Assembly: GCA_030674155.1 (NCBI GenBank)
Contig: CM060342.1
Location: 19,325,781-19,335,780 of the forward strand
Direction of reading: 5' to 3'
Source of the DNA: Stramonita haemastoma
Lineage: Eukaryota > Mollusca > Gastropoda > Neogastropoda > Muricidae
Length of the DNA stretch: 10,000 bases
Shown here one piece after another: positions 1-8,352 of this stretch. How positions within the stretch are numbered: position 1 is the first letter of the stretch; every line of letters begins with the position of its first letter. The translations under genes were made by a program, and so were the position numbers. The notes beneath the pieces were generated by a model. The model was not told where the DNA came from. It worked only from the letters and a program-made list of their open reading frames with translations, and did not search any database.

Positions 1-79
1 TCCATCAGTTGGTCAATCTTTCAGCCTGAAGAACGTTTTAAATATATCGAAAAATTTGTTCTGCCCACACTTGGCTGCT
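1..79. other. unique sequence at left edge
   Basis: This short AT-rich stretch has no repeat structure and no open frame that I can defend. It passes into the polypyrimidine tract through a run of T and C. Confidence 0.6.
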
Positions 80-1066
80 GTTTTTTTCCTTTCTTTCTTT
101 TTTAAAATTTTTTCTTCATTTTTTACTTGATTGCTCTTATTACTTTTCTTCCTTCTCATATGTTCCTGCCTTCCTTCCTTTCTTCTTGTGTCATGTTTTC
201 CATCTTTCTTTCCTTCCTCGATTCCTTTCTTTATTCTGTCATGCTTTCCTTCTTTCTTTCCTTCCTCTCTTCTTTTCTTTCTTTTAGTCATGGTTTCCTT
301 CTTTCTTTCCTCCCTCTTTTCTTTTCTTTTTCCTGTCATGTTTTCCTTTTTTCCTCTTTTCTTTTCTTTACCTGTCATGTTTTCCTTCTTTCATCTTTTC
401 CTTTCTTTTTCCTGTCATGTTTTCCTTCCTTTTTTCTTTCTTTCCTTTCTTTTTTCCTATCATGTTTTCCTTCTTTCCTCTTTTCCTTTCTTTTTTCCTA
501 TCATGTTTTCCTTCTTTCCTCTTTTCCTTTCTTTTTTCTGTCATGTTTTCCTTCTTTCGTTCCTTCCTCTTTTCCTTTCTTTTTTTCCTGTCATGTTTTC
601 CTTCTTTCCTCTTTTCCTTTCTTTTTTTCCTGTCATGTTTTCCTTCTTTCCTCTTTTCCTTTCTTTTTTCTGTCATGCTTTCCTTCTTTCTATCTTTCTT
701 TCCTTTCTTTTTTCCTGTCATGTTTTCCTTCTTTCCTCTTTTCCTTTCTTTTTGCCTGTCATGCTTTCCTTCTTTCCTTCCTTCCTCTTTTCTTTTTTTT
801 CTGGCATGTTTTCCTTCTTTCTTTCCTTCCTCTTTTCCTTTTTCTGTCATGTTTCCTTTCCTTCCTCTTTTTCTTTCCAGTTTCTTTCCTTCTTTCTTTC
901 CATCCTCTTTTTCTTTCTTTTTTCTGTCATACTTTCCTTCTTTCTTTCCTTCCTCTTTTCCTTTTTTTTATTGTCATGTTTTCCTTCTTTCTTTCTTCTT
1001 TCTTTCCTTTCTTTTTTCTGTCATGTTTATCTTCTTTCTTGTTCTCTGTCTTTCCATCATGTTCTC
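80..1066. repeat. polypyrimidine minisatellite, about 40-48 bp monomers
   Basis: Nearly all bases are T or C. Almost the only purines sit in a recurring TCATG (or close variant such as GCATG or TCATA). I placed this anchor at 191, 239, 288, 336, 375, 415, 460, 501, 541, 591, 633, 673, 718, 759, 804, 847, 927, 974, 1021 and 1057. Spacings are 36-50 bp, except one of 80 that looks like two monomers with a lost anchor. A typical monomer is TCATGTTTTCCTTC, then TTTCCTCTTTTCC, then TTTCTTTTTTCCTG. The monomers at 501-540 and 633-672 are identical over 40 bases, which indicates recent local amplification. The first 110 bases are irregular pyrimidine tract without the anchor. Long open frames exist in all three plus frames and on the minus strand, but they are Phe/Ser/Leu or Lys/Arg/Glu low-complexity artefacts of a sequence that cannot easily make stop codons. 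The polypurine-polypyrimidine character makes triplex (H-DNA) formation possible. Confidence 0.93.
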
Positions 1067-1350
1067 TCTTGCATTCTATGTTTCTGTGTCACTGGTGACC
1101 AATGCTTGCTGTAAACCTGTGATCAGCACTGCAGTGAGGGTGCCTGCAAACAGGGGACCGCCGACTATGACTGACTGCTGACGGGAGGAAGGAAAGCACA
1201 GGCCGGGTGGGTTCAGTCAGCAGGTAGTGGTCTATATCAACCTGTTGATAACTCTTTTTCTCGGCTCTACCATTGTCATCACTGCCCTCTTCTTTCAATT
1301 TAAGTGGGTTGGCTTTCTTTCTGCTTTTGTTTACACGGTCACCTTGTGTG
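1067..1350. other. unique, locally GC-richer sequence
   Basis: This stretch follows the pyrimidine repeat and has the highest GC of the left third, especially 1085-1225. It contains a 10-base perfect palindrome CACTGCAGTG at 1127-1136. A minus-strand open frame of 69 codons (1089-1298) covers it, but the composition of its predicted peptide suggests nothing recognisable and no splice or promoter context supports it. I call it non-coding. Confidence 0.5.
1235..1250. other. short perfect inverted repeat
   Basis: TATCAAC at 1235-1241 pairs with GTTGATA at 1244-1250 around a two-base centre. A seven-base inverted repeat this tight is more likely a protein-binding palindrome or chance than an RNA hairpin, because a two-base loop is sterically poor. 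Confidence 0.45.
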
Positions 1351-1400
1351 TTAGTTCTTCGGTTTAACGTCCTTCCAGTGGCATCAGACGGGAAAATGTT
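1351..1400 (+). repeat. possible dispersed-repeat fragment
   Basis: The segment with TTCTTCGGTTTAACGTCC followed by GGCATCAGACGGG reminds me of a motif dispersed in molluscan, particularly gastropod, genomes (a GGTTTAACGTC core followed about 15-25 bases later by a TTAGACG-like block). That is recollection, not a search result. No target-site duplication or ends could be defined, and simple GA/GT repeat follows directly, as often happens next to retroposon tails. Confidence 0.3.
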
Positions 1401-1408
1401 TGTGGGTG

Positions 1409-1449
1409 AAGAGAGAGAGGTGTGTGTTGTGTGTGTGGGGGGGGGGGGG
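1409..1449 (+). repeat. GA/GT-rich tract ending in a 13-base G run
   Basis: Short (GA)n passes into interrupted (GT)n and then an uninterrupted run of 13 G residues at 1437-1449. The G run can form quadruplex structures and is prone to length error in sequencing, so its true length is uncertain. Confidence 0.8.
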
Positions 1450-1988
1450 ATGGGTCAGTTGGCGTGTGCACATAGCTAATTATCCGCATTAAACAACTAT
1501 AAGAAACAACTTTGCAATTCACATAACTAGAAAAATCATCATACTATAAGAATCTGATAATGGGACTATCACTTAATGACAATACAATTTCTTTCACTAA
1601 TGGAACTCTTTTAGAATTTACTCTAGGCAACAAACAGACAGTCAAAACAGGTTGTTTTTTTTCAAATCTCTGCATTCCCAATTAATGTGAGCAATGGTAA
1701 TATTTTCGCCACAGGTACATGCTGTTTCATTTTGAAAATTTAGTTCTAAAAGCATTGAGCATAAACCTGTAGATAAGAAATGAAACATGTGTATATTCAT
1801 GTGAATTACGGCTTTGATCTTATCAAAAGATAAAATCCAATCTCATGTAATTTCTTTTTAAGATGTTTCCAACATGCATTTTGTAACAAGATTTATCCCC
1901 CATGAATGGATAATGGGACATTTATAATGCAGGACCCATTAGTGTGATTTGCTCCAAATTTTGCTATTATGTCAACTTTTTCATTATT

Positions 1989-1993
<5 letters not shown>
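1450..1993. other. unique AT-rich sequence, no gene seen
   Basis: About 540 bases of AT-rich DNA without tandem repeats. It contains a minor inverted pair TTATC/GATAA near 1818-1832 and no open frame of useful length. I see no splice-site pairing, tRNA or known element in it. Confidence 0.6.
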
Positions 1994-2055
<62 letters not shown>

Positions 2056-2180
2056 TGTGTGTGTATCATTTTATGTGTGTTTGTGAATGTGTGCCTCATT
2101 GTGTGTGTGTCATTTGTGGTGTGGTGTGTGTGTGTTGTCTGTCTGTCTGTCTGTCTCTATGTCTTTGTCTGTGTGTGTGA
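1994..2180 (+). repeat. (TG)30 microsatellite with interrupted TG and GTCT flank
   Basis: An uninterrupted TG tract of 60 bases spans 1994-2053. It is followed by degenerate TG-rich sequence to about 2133, a (GTCT)n block at about 2134-2157, and TG again to 2180. Cys/Val-rich (plus strand) and His/Thr-rich (minus strand) open frames across it are translation artefacts. Alternating purine-pyrimidine DNA of this length can adopt Z-DNA. Confidence 0.96.
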
Positions 2181-2510
<330 letters not shown>

Positions 2511-2770
2511 CAGAGAAACATATGACTACAAGCTTACCCAGTAGGGTTTTTTTTTCGAAGATGTATTTAGCTTTTAAGTCCAAAACCATAAAAATCAATC
2601 AGGGATAATGAAAAGTAGACATCTATTCATGTAGAACAGCAGGAACTCAAATCAAGCATGCACTACAGCTATTAGTTCGACGCAGATTGATAATGATAAA
2701 ATCAAATCAAGCGATCAAGAATATAATTGTCAAAAATAGTAATACAACAAAACGGAAACAAAATGAAGAA
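2511..2770. other. unique core between mirrored microsatellites
   Basis: About 260 bases of AT-rich non-repetitive sequence lie between two AG tracts. There is no recognisable coding sequence. It is the natural centre of the inverted microsatellite arrangement described in the findings. Confidence 0.6.
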
Positions 2771-2863
2771 AATAGACATTATGAAGGGGAAAGAGACAGA
2801 CAGAGAGAGAGAGAGACTGATGAACAGATGGGTAGGGAGAGGGGTGAAGTAGAGAGGGTGGGA

Positions 2864-2945
<82 letters not shown>

Positions 2946-2963
2946 GAGCAGACAGACAGACAG

Positions 2964-2994
<31 letters not shown>

Positions 2995-2996
2995 AG
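2771..2996 (+). repeat. compound (AG)n-(ACAG)n microsatellite
   Basis: AG-rich lead-in from 2790 becomes a pure (GA)n of about 78 bases at 2866-2943. A block of (ACAG)n follows to about 2995 with one interruption near 2964. The order AG then ACAG is the reverse of the block at 2277-2500. Confidence 0.95.
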
Positions 2997-3181
2997 ACAC
3001 ACACACACACACACAACACACATACACACAAACAGACAGGGAGACAGAGAGAGGGAGATTGAAACAGACACTGACAGACAGACAGACAGACGACAGACAA
3101 ACACACACAACAACACAACACACACACACAACACACACAACACACACACACACACACACACCCACACACACACACAAACAC

Positions 3182-3250
<69 letters not shown>

Positions 3251-3287
3251 ATACAGAAAGACAGACAAACAGACAGACAGACAAACA
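2997..3287 (+). repeat. (AC)n microsatellite with ACAG islands
   Basis: Interrupted (AC)n runs from 2997, with ACAG-rich islands at about 3034-3100. The longest pure AC tract is 3183-3247, about 65 bases. A short ACAG/ACAA tail runs from 3259 to 3287. It is the approximate reverse complement of the TG tract at 1994-2053. Confidence 0.96.
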
Positions 3288-3480
3288 ATTAATTCCAGGT
3301 AGATTGTACCCGTTACTTGTGCTGCACATGTAAACACAGCCGATTCACATTTCACAGTGAGTTACTAGTGTCATTGACTGTCTTCCTGTGGAATTGACGT
3401 CACCTTTCTTTGACTATAGTATGGACGTTTACAAACAGAGCTACACCCTACAGTAGTTCTTTTCCCTGTTTTAATCTTTT

Positions 3481-3482
<2 letters not shown>
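3288..3482. other. unique sequence with CRE palindrome
   Basis: About 190 bases of non-repetitive sequence between the AC and CT microsatellites. The only notable site is the TGACGTCA palindrome, annotated separately. A short plus-strand frame starting at 3410 continues straight into the CT repeat and is not credible as a gene. Confidence 0.5.
3395..3402. promoter_or_regulatory. perfect CRE/ATF palindrome
   Basis: TGACGTCA is the full consensus for CREB/ATF-family bZIP proteins in animals. An eight-base match is expected by chance about once in 65 kb of random DNA, so it is only mildly notable in 10 kb. No TATA box, initiator or gene start nearby confirms a promoter. Confidence 0.3.

Positions 3483-3556
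<74 letters not shown>
3483..3556 (+). repeat. (CT)n microsatellite
   Basis: A CT tract of about 74 bases with one extra C near 3540 that shifts the phase. Degenerate CT-rich sequence follows to about 3595. Confidence 0.96.
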
Positions 3557-3557
<1 letters not shown>

Positions 3558-3827
3558 TTATCTCTCTTTATTCATCTATTCTCTTGTTTCTCCTTACCTA
3601 TCAACACTTTTCTTCTTCCATAATCAAAATATTATTCATTGACTTCTATTTTTGCTTCTACATGCATTTTTTTACCTTACATTTATTCCTTATTTTGTGT
3701 TTTGTAATGTAAAGTTTATTTTTAGTTCTTTCAACTTGATGTATCCCTGAAAGGCGGATGGATGAAAAGCACTGGTGCTTATCTATTACCGAAAAAGACT
3801 TGCTTCACTTGCCTTCTTGCCTTTCTT
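3557..3827. other. AT-rich unique sequence with a small hairpin
   Basis: T-rich, non-coding sequence. At 3767-3780, AAGCAC and GTGCTT form a six-base inverted repeat around TG, inside the segment beginning GAAAGGCGGATGGATG. That segment has a higher GC content than its surroundings and may be the end of an old dispersed repeat. I cannot name the family. Confidence 0.4.
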
Positions 3828-3928
3828 TACTCTCTCCTCGTCTCTCTCTTTCTCTCTAATCTCCTCTGACTCTCTTCTCTCTCTCTTCTCTCCTTCCTCC
3901 CTCCCTCCCCTCTCATCACTTTCTCTCA
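3828..3928 (+). repeat. degenerate CT-rich tract
   Basis: Imperfect CT and CCCT repeats with scattered purines, probably a decayed microsatellite. The 63-codon minus-strand frame over it is Glu/Arg/Lys low complexity and is rejected as a gene. Confidence 0.8.
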
Positions 3929-4280
3929 AGTAAACTCCTTCATTTGTGTTTTTCTTCACATCCTTACCTTTTTTCATTTAATTACCTTTCCTTGTTTAGG
4001 TAAAAACAGGGTTAAATGTTAGCACTTCCTTTCTTTACCTTGATATTCTTAAAAAAATTTTCATTTTTCTTTTTATCTTTAGATTAATATAATTATGATT
4101 TATTCTGAAGTCTTGTTTAATTTAATATTCTCTATTAAACCCATATGTTAAGCACTATCTTTCCTTCAACAAAAATCCAATAAATTACATCTCATCGCTT
4201 CTCCCCAATCTATAAATAGCTGCTTCCAATGAATACTTTATACAATATTCTACAATATTTTTTGTTCTTGAATATCGTGC
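3929..4280. other. AT-rich sequence, no gene seen
   Basis: Strongly AT-rich DNA with runs of T and A and no tandem repeat. No supported feature. Confidence 0.6.
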
Positions 4281-4320
4281 GTATGATGATGATGACGATG
4301 ACGATAACGATGATACTGAT
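4281..4320 (+). repeat. short GATGAC/GATGAT tandem repeat
   Basis: About 40 bases of degenerate trinucleotide-based repeat (GAT GAT GAC GAT GAC GAT AAC GAT). On the minus strand it reads as a serine run inside a 91-codon open frame (4185-4460), whose remaining composition does not resemble a conserved protein. Confidence 0.8.
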
Positions 4321-4993
4321 TTCCTTGTTTCTGAAATGAACACATATTGGAGCAGATTTTTAACCACTTTTGGCACAGCATGAAATGATTCTTCGGCAAA
4401 TTTGCTTATAAGAACAGCAAAAACCAAATATCTATGTAAGAGTTTTCGATATTTTACCACATTTGTGATATTTAGATCATAGTATGCATTGATGTTTGTT
4501 TCAGCATAAACAATACTGGTGGTTTATACTATTTAGGTAAATGGCAACAAGAACGTAAGTACAATTTTCAACATTATTGGCATCATTAACACAAATGAAA
4601 TCCAGAAGAATTAACTTCATCAATTTTCTTCTGTTATAGATATTATCAATCTTTTTCTCAGCAAATTCCCTAAATGTTCATGGTTCCTCCCAAAAGGCAT
4701 AAATAAACATGCCAAATTAGCATACTGTGTCAGCATTATTTTCAGAAAAATCTGAATGACATTTATGTTTGACATTTATTTAAAAACAACAACTCTTAAA
4801 CCAATATGCAATGAATTACATATTCAATCAGCCTAATTATAAATGTCAAGATCGTAGAGACGATATAGGCAAAACGGAATTAGCACATATATTATATGAA
4901 GACCATTCTAAACACCCGTGATTTTCACTATAAATGTTGTCATCACTACTTGCTTAATCCTTAAATGACTTTCTTATCTTAAACAAAGAAATA

Positions 4994-4997
<4 letters not shown>
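4321..4997. other. AT-rich sequence, no gene seen
   Basis: About 680 bases of low-GC unique DNA. I found no open frame above chance length apart from the tail of the 4185-4460 minus frame, and no tandem repeat or RNA gene. Confidence 0.6.
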
Positions 4998-5089
<92 letters not shown>

Positions 5090-5113
5090 GTCTGTCTGTC
5101 TGTCTGTCTGTCT
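4998..5113 (+). repeat. compound (CT)n-(GTCT)n microsatellite
   Basis: CT repeats run to 5085 with single extra C residues that change phase twice. They are joined directly to about seven GTCT units at 5086-5113. In reverse complement this reads AGAC then AG, the same order as the block at 2277-2500. Confidence 0.96.
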
Positions 5114-5904
5114 TCCCTATCAAAACATTTTTAAAACCATTAAAAACATTATACTCAAGCCAAAATAACTCCAAATTTGACGGGAAAATTTTATAACCGC
5201 AAAAGAGTCCAATATCAGATGATGAAGGAACATGCATTTCCCCCACAGAAAGACTCCAATTTCAAGCCAGTTCTTATTTCTCTAGCATTCTAGAGACAGA
5301 CCCTGCCAGGTTTAACCTGCCCAAGATACACTGCAGGACAACTTTACTTCAAAGACTGCCTGCTCATACACTTAAGGGAGAAGGGGGAGAAACTGGCATT
5401 TTTGTCTTAACCCTCTTTTCAATCAAACGACGTAAAAAAAAAGAAAATCTGTGTAACGTCTGGATATATTGAGTTTATACTGTACTCAGTTTTCATATTG
5501 TGTTTGTTCGCAGTGACTTTCTTTGATTCACATTTACAAGACAATTTTGACTAAAGATGGGTTTTTCTTCACACATTGTGTGGTCTGTCTTTGAAACAAG
5601 TGTGCGTATTGTACTTTATTGCATGTCACTACTTTCAGCCACCGCAGATTTCACTGCATGAAACGCGGCTTCTCCCCACAGCCCTGGGGACAGCACGTCA
5701 CAACAAATGTAGAGGGGATTTTTTTTTAATCTGCAAGCATAATTATTTCGTCACAGATGACAGTGTTGGGTTTTTTTACAGAATTTACGAGGGACAACTT
5801 TCATATTGCAGTGGCATCATTTTCCATGCGCAAGACATGTTGCACATAAAATCTCATTGTTTCACCGAACTAGACCACGACTAGTGGTATACTGGATGAA
5901 GAAA
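5114..5904. other. unique sequence, weak open frame only
   Basis: About 790 bases. A plus-strand open frame of 102 codons lies at 5576-5884. Its predicted peptide is compositionally mixed (Cys, His and Phe rich, no low complexity), so it is not trivially an artefact, but I see no domain, no convincing signal peptide and no splice-site support. Homopolymer T runs at about 5720 and 5771 inside it argue against coding. The stretch 5640-5904 could be the body of the SINE whose head is at 5905-5985, read on the minus strand. Confidence 0.4.
5279..5296. other. perfect 7-bp stem, 4-base loop hairpin
   Basis: TCTCTAG at 5279-5285 is complementary to CTAGAGA at 5290-5296 around CATT. The stem is short and stands alone. 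It is not followed by a functional context I can name. Confidence 0.45.
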
Positions 5905-5985
5905 AGTCCAAGTTCAGCTCGGAATTGAACCTGTAACCTTTTTGACTTGCAGATAGACGTATTAACTCTACACAACCAATCCACT
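5905..5985 (-). mobile_element. tRNA-derived SINE head or tRNA pseudogene
   Basis: On the minus strand, TGGTTGTGTAGAGTTA (plus 5963-5978) resembles the pol III box A and D-arm of a tRNA. GGTTCAATTCC (plus 5921-5931) is a one-mismatch copy of box B (GGTTCGANTCC). Their spacing of about 35-40 bases fits an internal pol III promoter. The anticodon stem between them (around CTGCAAG) pairs poorly and the acceptor ends do not match well, so this is not a functional tRNA. Such degenerate tRNA-like heads are typical of SINEs. If it is one, the tRNA-unrelated body would extend toward lower coordinates (into about 5640-5904). I could not find a tail or target-site duplication, so the element boundaries are unknown. 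Confidence 0.5.
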
Positions 5986-6787
5986 TGCAACAAGTAAAGC
6001 CGAAAGAACAAACTGAGATTACATGTGAACAACTTTTCCCTTTGTACCCCTGTGCCTTTTTATTAGCTGCAGGCTTTTTTTCTTTCTGGTTTTAAAATGA
6101 ATTCCTTTCACAGAAGATAATGCATCGTTCTAGTTTATCCAAAAGCAAAAAAGAAAAGAAAAAAAGAATGAAAAAAAGGGGTCTATGATTGACAAAATGT
6201 TGTGTAGAAAAAATTGTCGTTTTGGCAAAAGAAAATCCACCAAAAGTGTATTGATATACAAGAACAAAGGGCGAAGTGAATATTGGTTGGATATTGTGTG
6301 ATTCATAAGAAAAGGAGAAAATGGATATTGGGTGAATATTGAAAAAATTCATTCAAATCATTTTACTGAAAAAAAGAAAGCATGCAAGAGTAAGTGAAGA
6401 ATAAGATGGAAAAAAGAGATAAAAAAAGTAAAAAGGTGTCACACGGTTTGGATAAGGTCCAGGTGAGATACACCACCAGTTTGCAAACAGTGTTCCTTAT
6501 TTCTCCATCCCCAAAATGCACACTTGTAAAATGGCAATGGTGCAGGACAGGAAATAGAAGTGGCAGCTGAAAGTGTTTGATGTGGAAATACAACAGCAAT
6601 GAAGCTGTGGATATATTTTAAGGTAAAAGAGAAATCACACGTGCTTTAAAAAGGCCAAGGTTTAAATAACAAACAGCAAAAACATCCAGAAAAATTGATT
6701 AAAATGAAGGTATACAAACACTTCTTTTTTCTATTATCGTTTACGAAGTTGTAAAATAAACAGAAACCTTTTTATTTGTCTAATCAA
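5986..6787. other. unique AT-rich sequence, no gene seen
   Basis: About 800 bases. An A-rich tract lies at about 6140-6178, followed by GGGG. Two minus-strand open frames (6092-6352 and 6363-6599, 86 and 78 codons) are Phe/Leu/Ser-rich because the plus strand is A/G-rich, and they look fortuitous. A plus-strand CAGGTGAGA donor-like motif lies near 6460 without a partner exon that I can defend. Confidence 0.5.
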
Positions 6788-6796
6788 TCTCTCTCT

Positions 6797-6838
<42 letters not shown>

Positions 6839-6847
6839 CCTCTCTTC

Positions 6848-6900
<53 letters not shown>

Positions 6901-6915
6901 CTTCCCTCCTCTCTT
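6788..6915 (+). repeat. interrupted (CT)n microsatellite
   Basis: About 128 bases of CT dinucleotide with several CCT and TTC interruptions that reset the phase, ending in CCTCCTTCCCTCC. Confidence 0.95.
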
Positions 6916-7111
6916 CAGGAGCTTCAATTAAAATAAAACAAAACAGACAATCTCACATAAGTAACAGACAGATTAGATGTAGGAGGAAGAAAAAAATAAA
7001 GGAGAGACAAAAAGTAGAAAATGATAATGACTTGTGCAAATGTTAAATCATTCTAAGAAATAAATACAATATATCCAAAAGTCTCTGACTTTTTTCTTTT
7101 TTACAAGATAC
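6916..7111. other. A-rich unique sequence
   Basis: AT- and A-rich sequence leading into the putative retroposon tail. It could be the body of that element but shows no box A or box B that I can recognise. Confidence 0.4.
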
Positions 7112-7195
7112 AGCGCTATATAAATTCCACTCATCATTATAATCCTTATCACTATTATTATATCATTATCATTATCATCATCATTATCATAACCA
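7112..7195 (+). mobile_element. probable SINE/LINE 3' tail
   Basis: AGCGCTATATAAAT at 7112-7125 is followed within ten bases by about 60 bases of ATT/ATC-rich degenerate trinucleotide repeat. As I recall, a GCGCTATATAAAT motif followed by simple ATT-type repeat is a common 3' end of invertebrate non-LTR retrotransposons and the SINEs that use them. The 5' part and any target-site duplication are not identified, so only the tail is annotated. Confidence 0.45.
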
Positions 7196-7819
7196 ACGAA
7201 ACTTGTCGATATGTAGCAAAATAAACGCTCTAAAAGTAACAAAAAAACCTGTCCAGAAATACATAAAAACAAATAATTTGATATATACCTCTCACTTCCT
7301 TTTATGTCTTCCTACCCCCCCCTCCCCCTCGCTAAAATGCAATACACACTCAGACTATGAATCTCTCTTCCTTCTGACCAGTGTCAATATTACACAGAGT
7401 GTCTTAACGGCCCATCTGAACAGCCATTTCTGATGTTAAGTTGAGGACAATGGCTCCTTTACAACACAATATTATTTCTCCAGCCTACCACAAAGTATTG
7501 ATCTGCTGCCACCTATTTCTCCATTTGAGGGCGGAATCCTCATACTGCTTACTGCGTCATCATGTGCGCTTTGATATAATAGAGAACAAAATCACCGCTT
7601 TTAAAAGCTTAGCACTTTGTTTTACAATACAATCTCCCATGAAAAAAAAAATCGGTAAAGGCGAACAACCCGTGATGAATTACAGCTCTTGCCAGAGAAT
7701 GGTAGTTGTCTCCCATCGCAAACAACAACAGGCATGATTACAATACTTATAGTATTAGCCTACATGCATATTCATGATAAACGCATACAAATATAGACAC
7801 ATTATCATGGCTAGATTGA
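7196..7819. other. unique sequence, weak open frame only
   Basis: About 620 bases with a run of eight C at 7315-7322. A plus-strand frame covers 7441-7737; its first ATG is at 7450, and 7441 is TTG. The predicted peptide has mixed composition and no domain I recognise, and an A10-like homopolymer near 7641 lies inside it. I do not call it a gene. Confidence 0.45.
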
Positions 7820-8086
7820 TTGTCTCTCTTCTGGCAGCCCCCACTGCTAGTCTTTACAGTAATCCTTCTCTTAAGTATACCTTACTTTTGGTATAGCATG
7901 GCTCGTAGGGGTATTTGCCGTTTTCTTTATCAAGCCAATTCACCAGCCTTTTTTTACCATTCAAGCACTTCTCTTCCCTTTCCCATCAAATTACAACCAA
8001 ACAAGAATACTGATTTGTCCAGTACAACAAGCAAGCAAACCGCTCCCCCAAAATTCAATATCCCAAATCGCCCTGACTATTCATGA
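7820..8086 (+). CDS. doubtful small ORF with hydrophobic N-terminus
   Basis: This is an 88-codon frame with an ATG start and a TGA stop. The first 25 or so residues after the start are hydrophobic (a stretch of Leu, Val, Phe and Ile at about residues 8-22), followed by aromatic and basic residues, so a signal anchor or membrane segment is imaginable. The remainder is Pro/Ser/Thr/Asn-rich and unlike any family I know. A polypyrimidine tract followed by CAG at about 7821-7837 looks like a splice acceptor, so the beginning of the frame could be intronic. The frame stops just before the nested tandem repeat. A competing minus-strand open frame overlaps it. Chance occurrence in repeat-rich DNA is the more likely explanation. 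Confidence 0.12.
   Translation: MSLFWQPPLLVFTVILLLSIPYFWYSMARRGICRFLYQANSPAFFYHSSTSLPFPIKLQPNKNTDLSSTTSKQTAPPKFNIPNRPDYS
7857..7985 (-). other. short minus-strand open frame, possible exon
   Basis: This frame has 43 sense codons between TGA (7986-7988) and TAA (7854-7856) with no ATG. Its translation is balanced, with Lys, Glu, Tyr, Trp and Cys and a segment NWLDKENGKYPYEPCYTK that looks more protein-like than other frames in the window. An AG that could act as acceptor lies at about 7978-7979, in the same phase as the donor at 8700/8699. AAAA|GTAAGG near 7886 could be the next donor. No family is recognised, and a 43-codon open stretch is easily reached by chance. Confidence 0.13.
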
Positions 8087-8352
8087 TGTTAAACTTCAAA
8101 TGAGTTTACAAGGTGTTAAATCCAAATGATAACAGATCTAATCCAATCCAATCATGTTGTTTATGTCCTCGCCGAAAATGTCAACATTTTACAAGATATT
8201 AAACTTCAAACGCTAACAGTTCCAACCCAATCCAGTCCTGTTGTTTATAGCCCCGCCGAAAATGTTAACTGTTTACAAGATGTTAAACTTCAAATGTTAA
8301 CAGTTTACAGATGTTTTAAACTTCAAAATGTTAACACTTTCAAGATATAAAA
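8083..8352 (+). repeat. nested 83/32-bp tandem repeat
   Basis: Two long units, 8105-8187 and 8188-8271 (83 and 84 bp), each begin with TTTACAAG. Each carries a TTAAA-TCAAA block, then AACAG, a CCAATCCA block, TGTTGTTTAT and GCCGAAAATGT. They are followed by two short units of about 32-34 bp (8272-8303 and 8304-8337) that contain only the first part (TTTACAAGATGTTAAACTTC, then AAATGTTAACAG), and a fragment at 8338-8352. A partial copy of the short part precedes the array at 8083-8104. A 74-codon plus-strand frame at 8126-8350 is internal to the repeat and its peptide is repetitive for that reason. It is not supported as a gene. Confidence 0.85.

Noticed and set aside
13..1181. Long open frames on both strands through the pyrimidine tract
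   Set aside because: T/C-only sequence cannot form stop codons in the plus frames, and the minus frames lack T. The peptides are low-complexity Phe/Ser/Leu or Lys/Arg/Glu repeats.
4185..4460. 91-codon minus-strand frame with a serine run
   Set aside because: The serine run comes from a GAT/GAC trinucleotide repeat. The rest has no recognisable domain, and the region is AT-rich without splice support.
5576..5884. 102-codon plus-strand frame
   Set aside because: It contains long T homopolymers, has no domain, and overlaps a possible SINE body. It is near the length expected by chance in 10 kb.
5905..5985. Functional tRNA gene
   Set aside because: The anticodon stem is mispaired, the acceptor stem does not close and box B has a mismatch, so a SINE head or pseudogene is the better reading.
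6450..6480. Plus-strand splice donor CAGGTGAGA
   Set aside because: The sequence before it has no open frame with an acceptor or start that makes a credible exon.
6092..6599. Two minus-strand frames, 86 and 78 codons
   Set aside because: Phe/Leu/Ser bias comes from A-rich plus-strand DNA. No supporting signals.
7441..7737. 98-codon plus-strand frame
   Set aside because: The listed start is TTG, the region includes a long A run, and no motif or splice context supports it.
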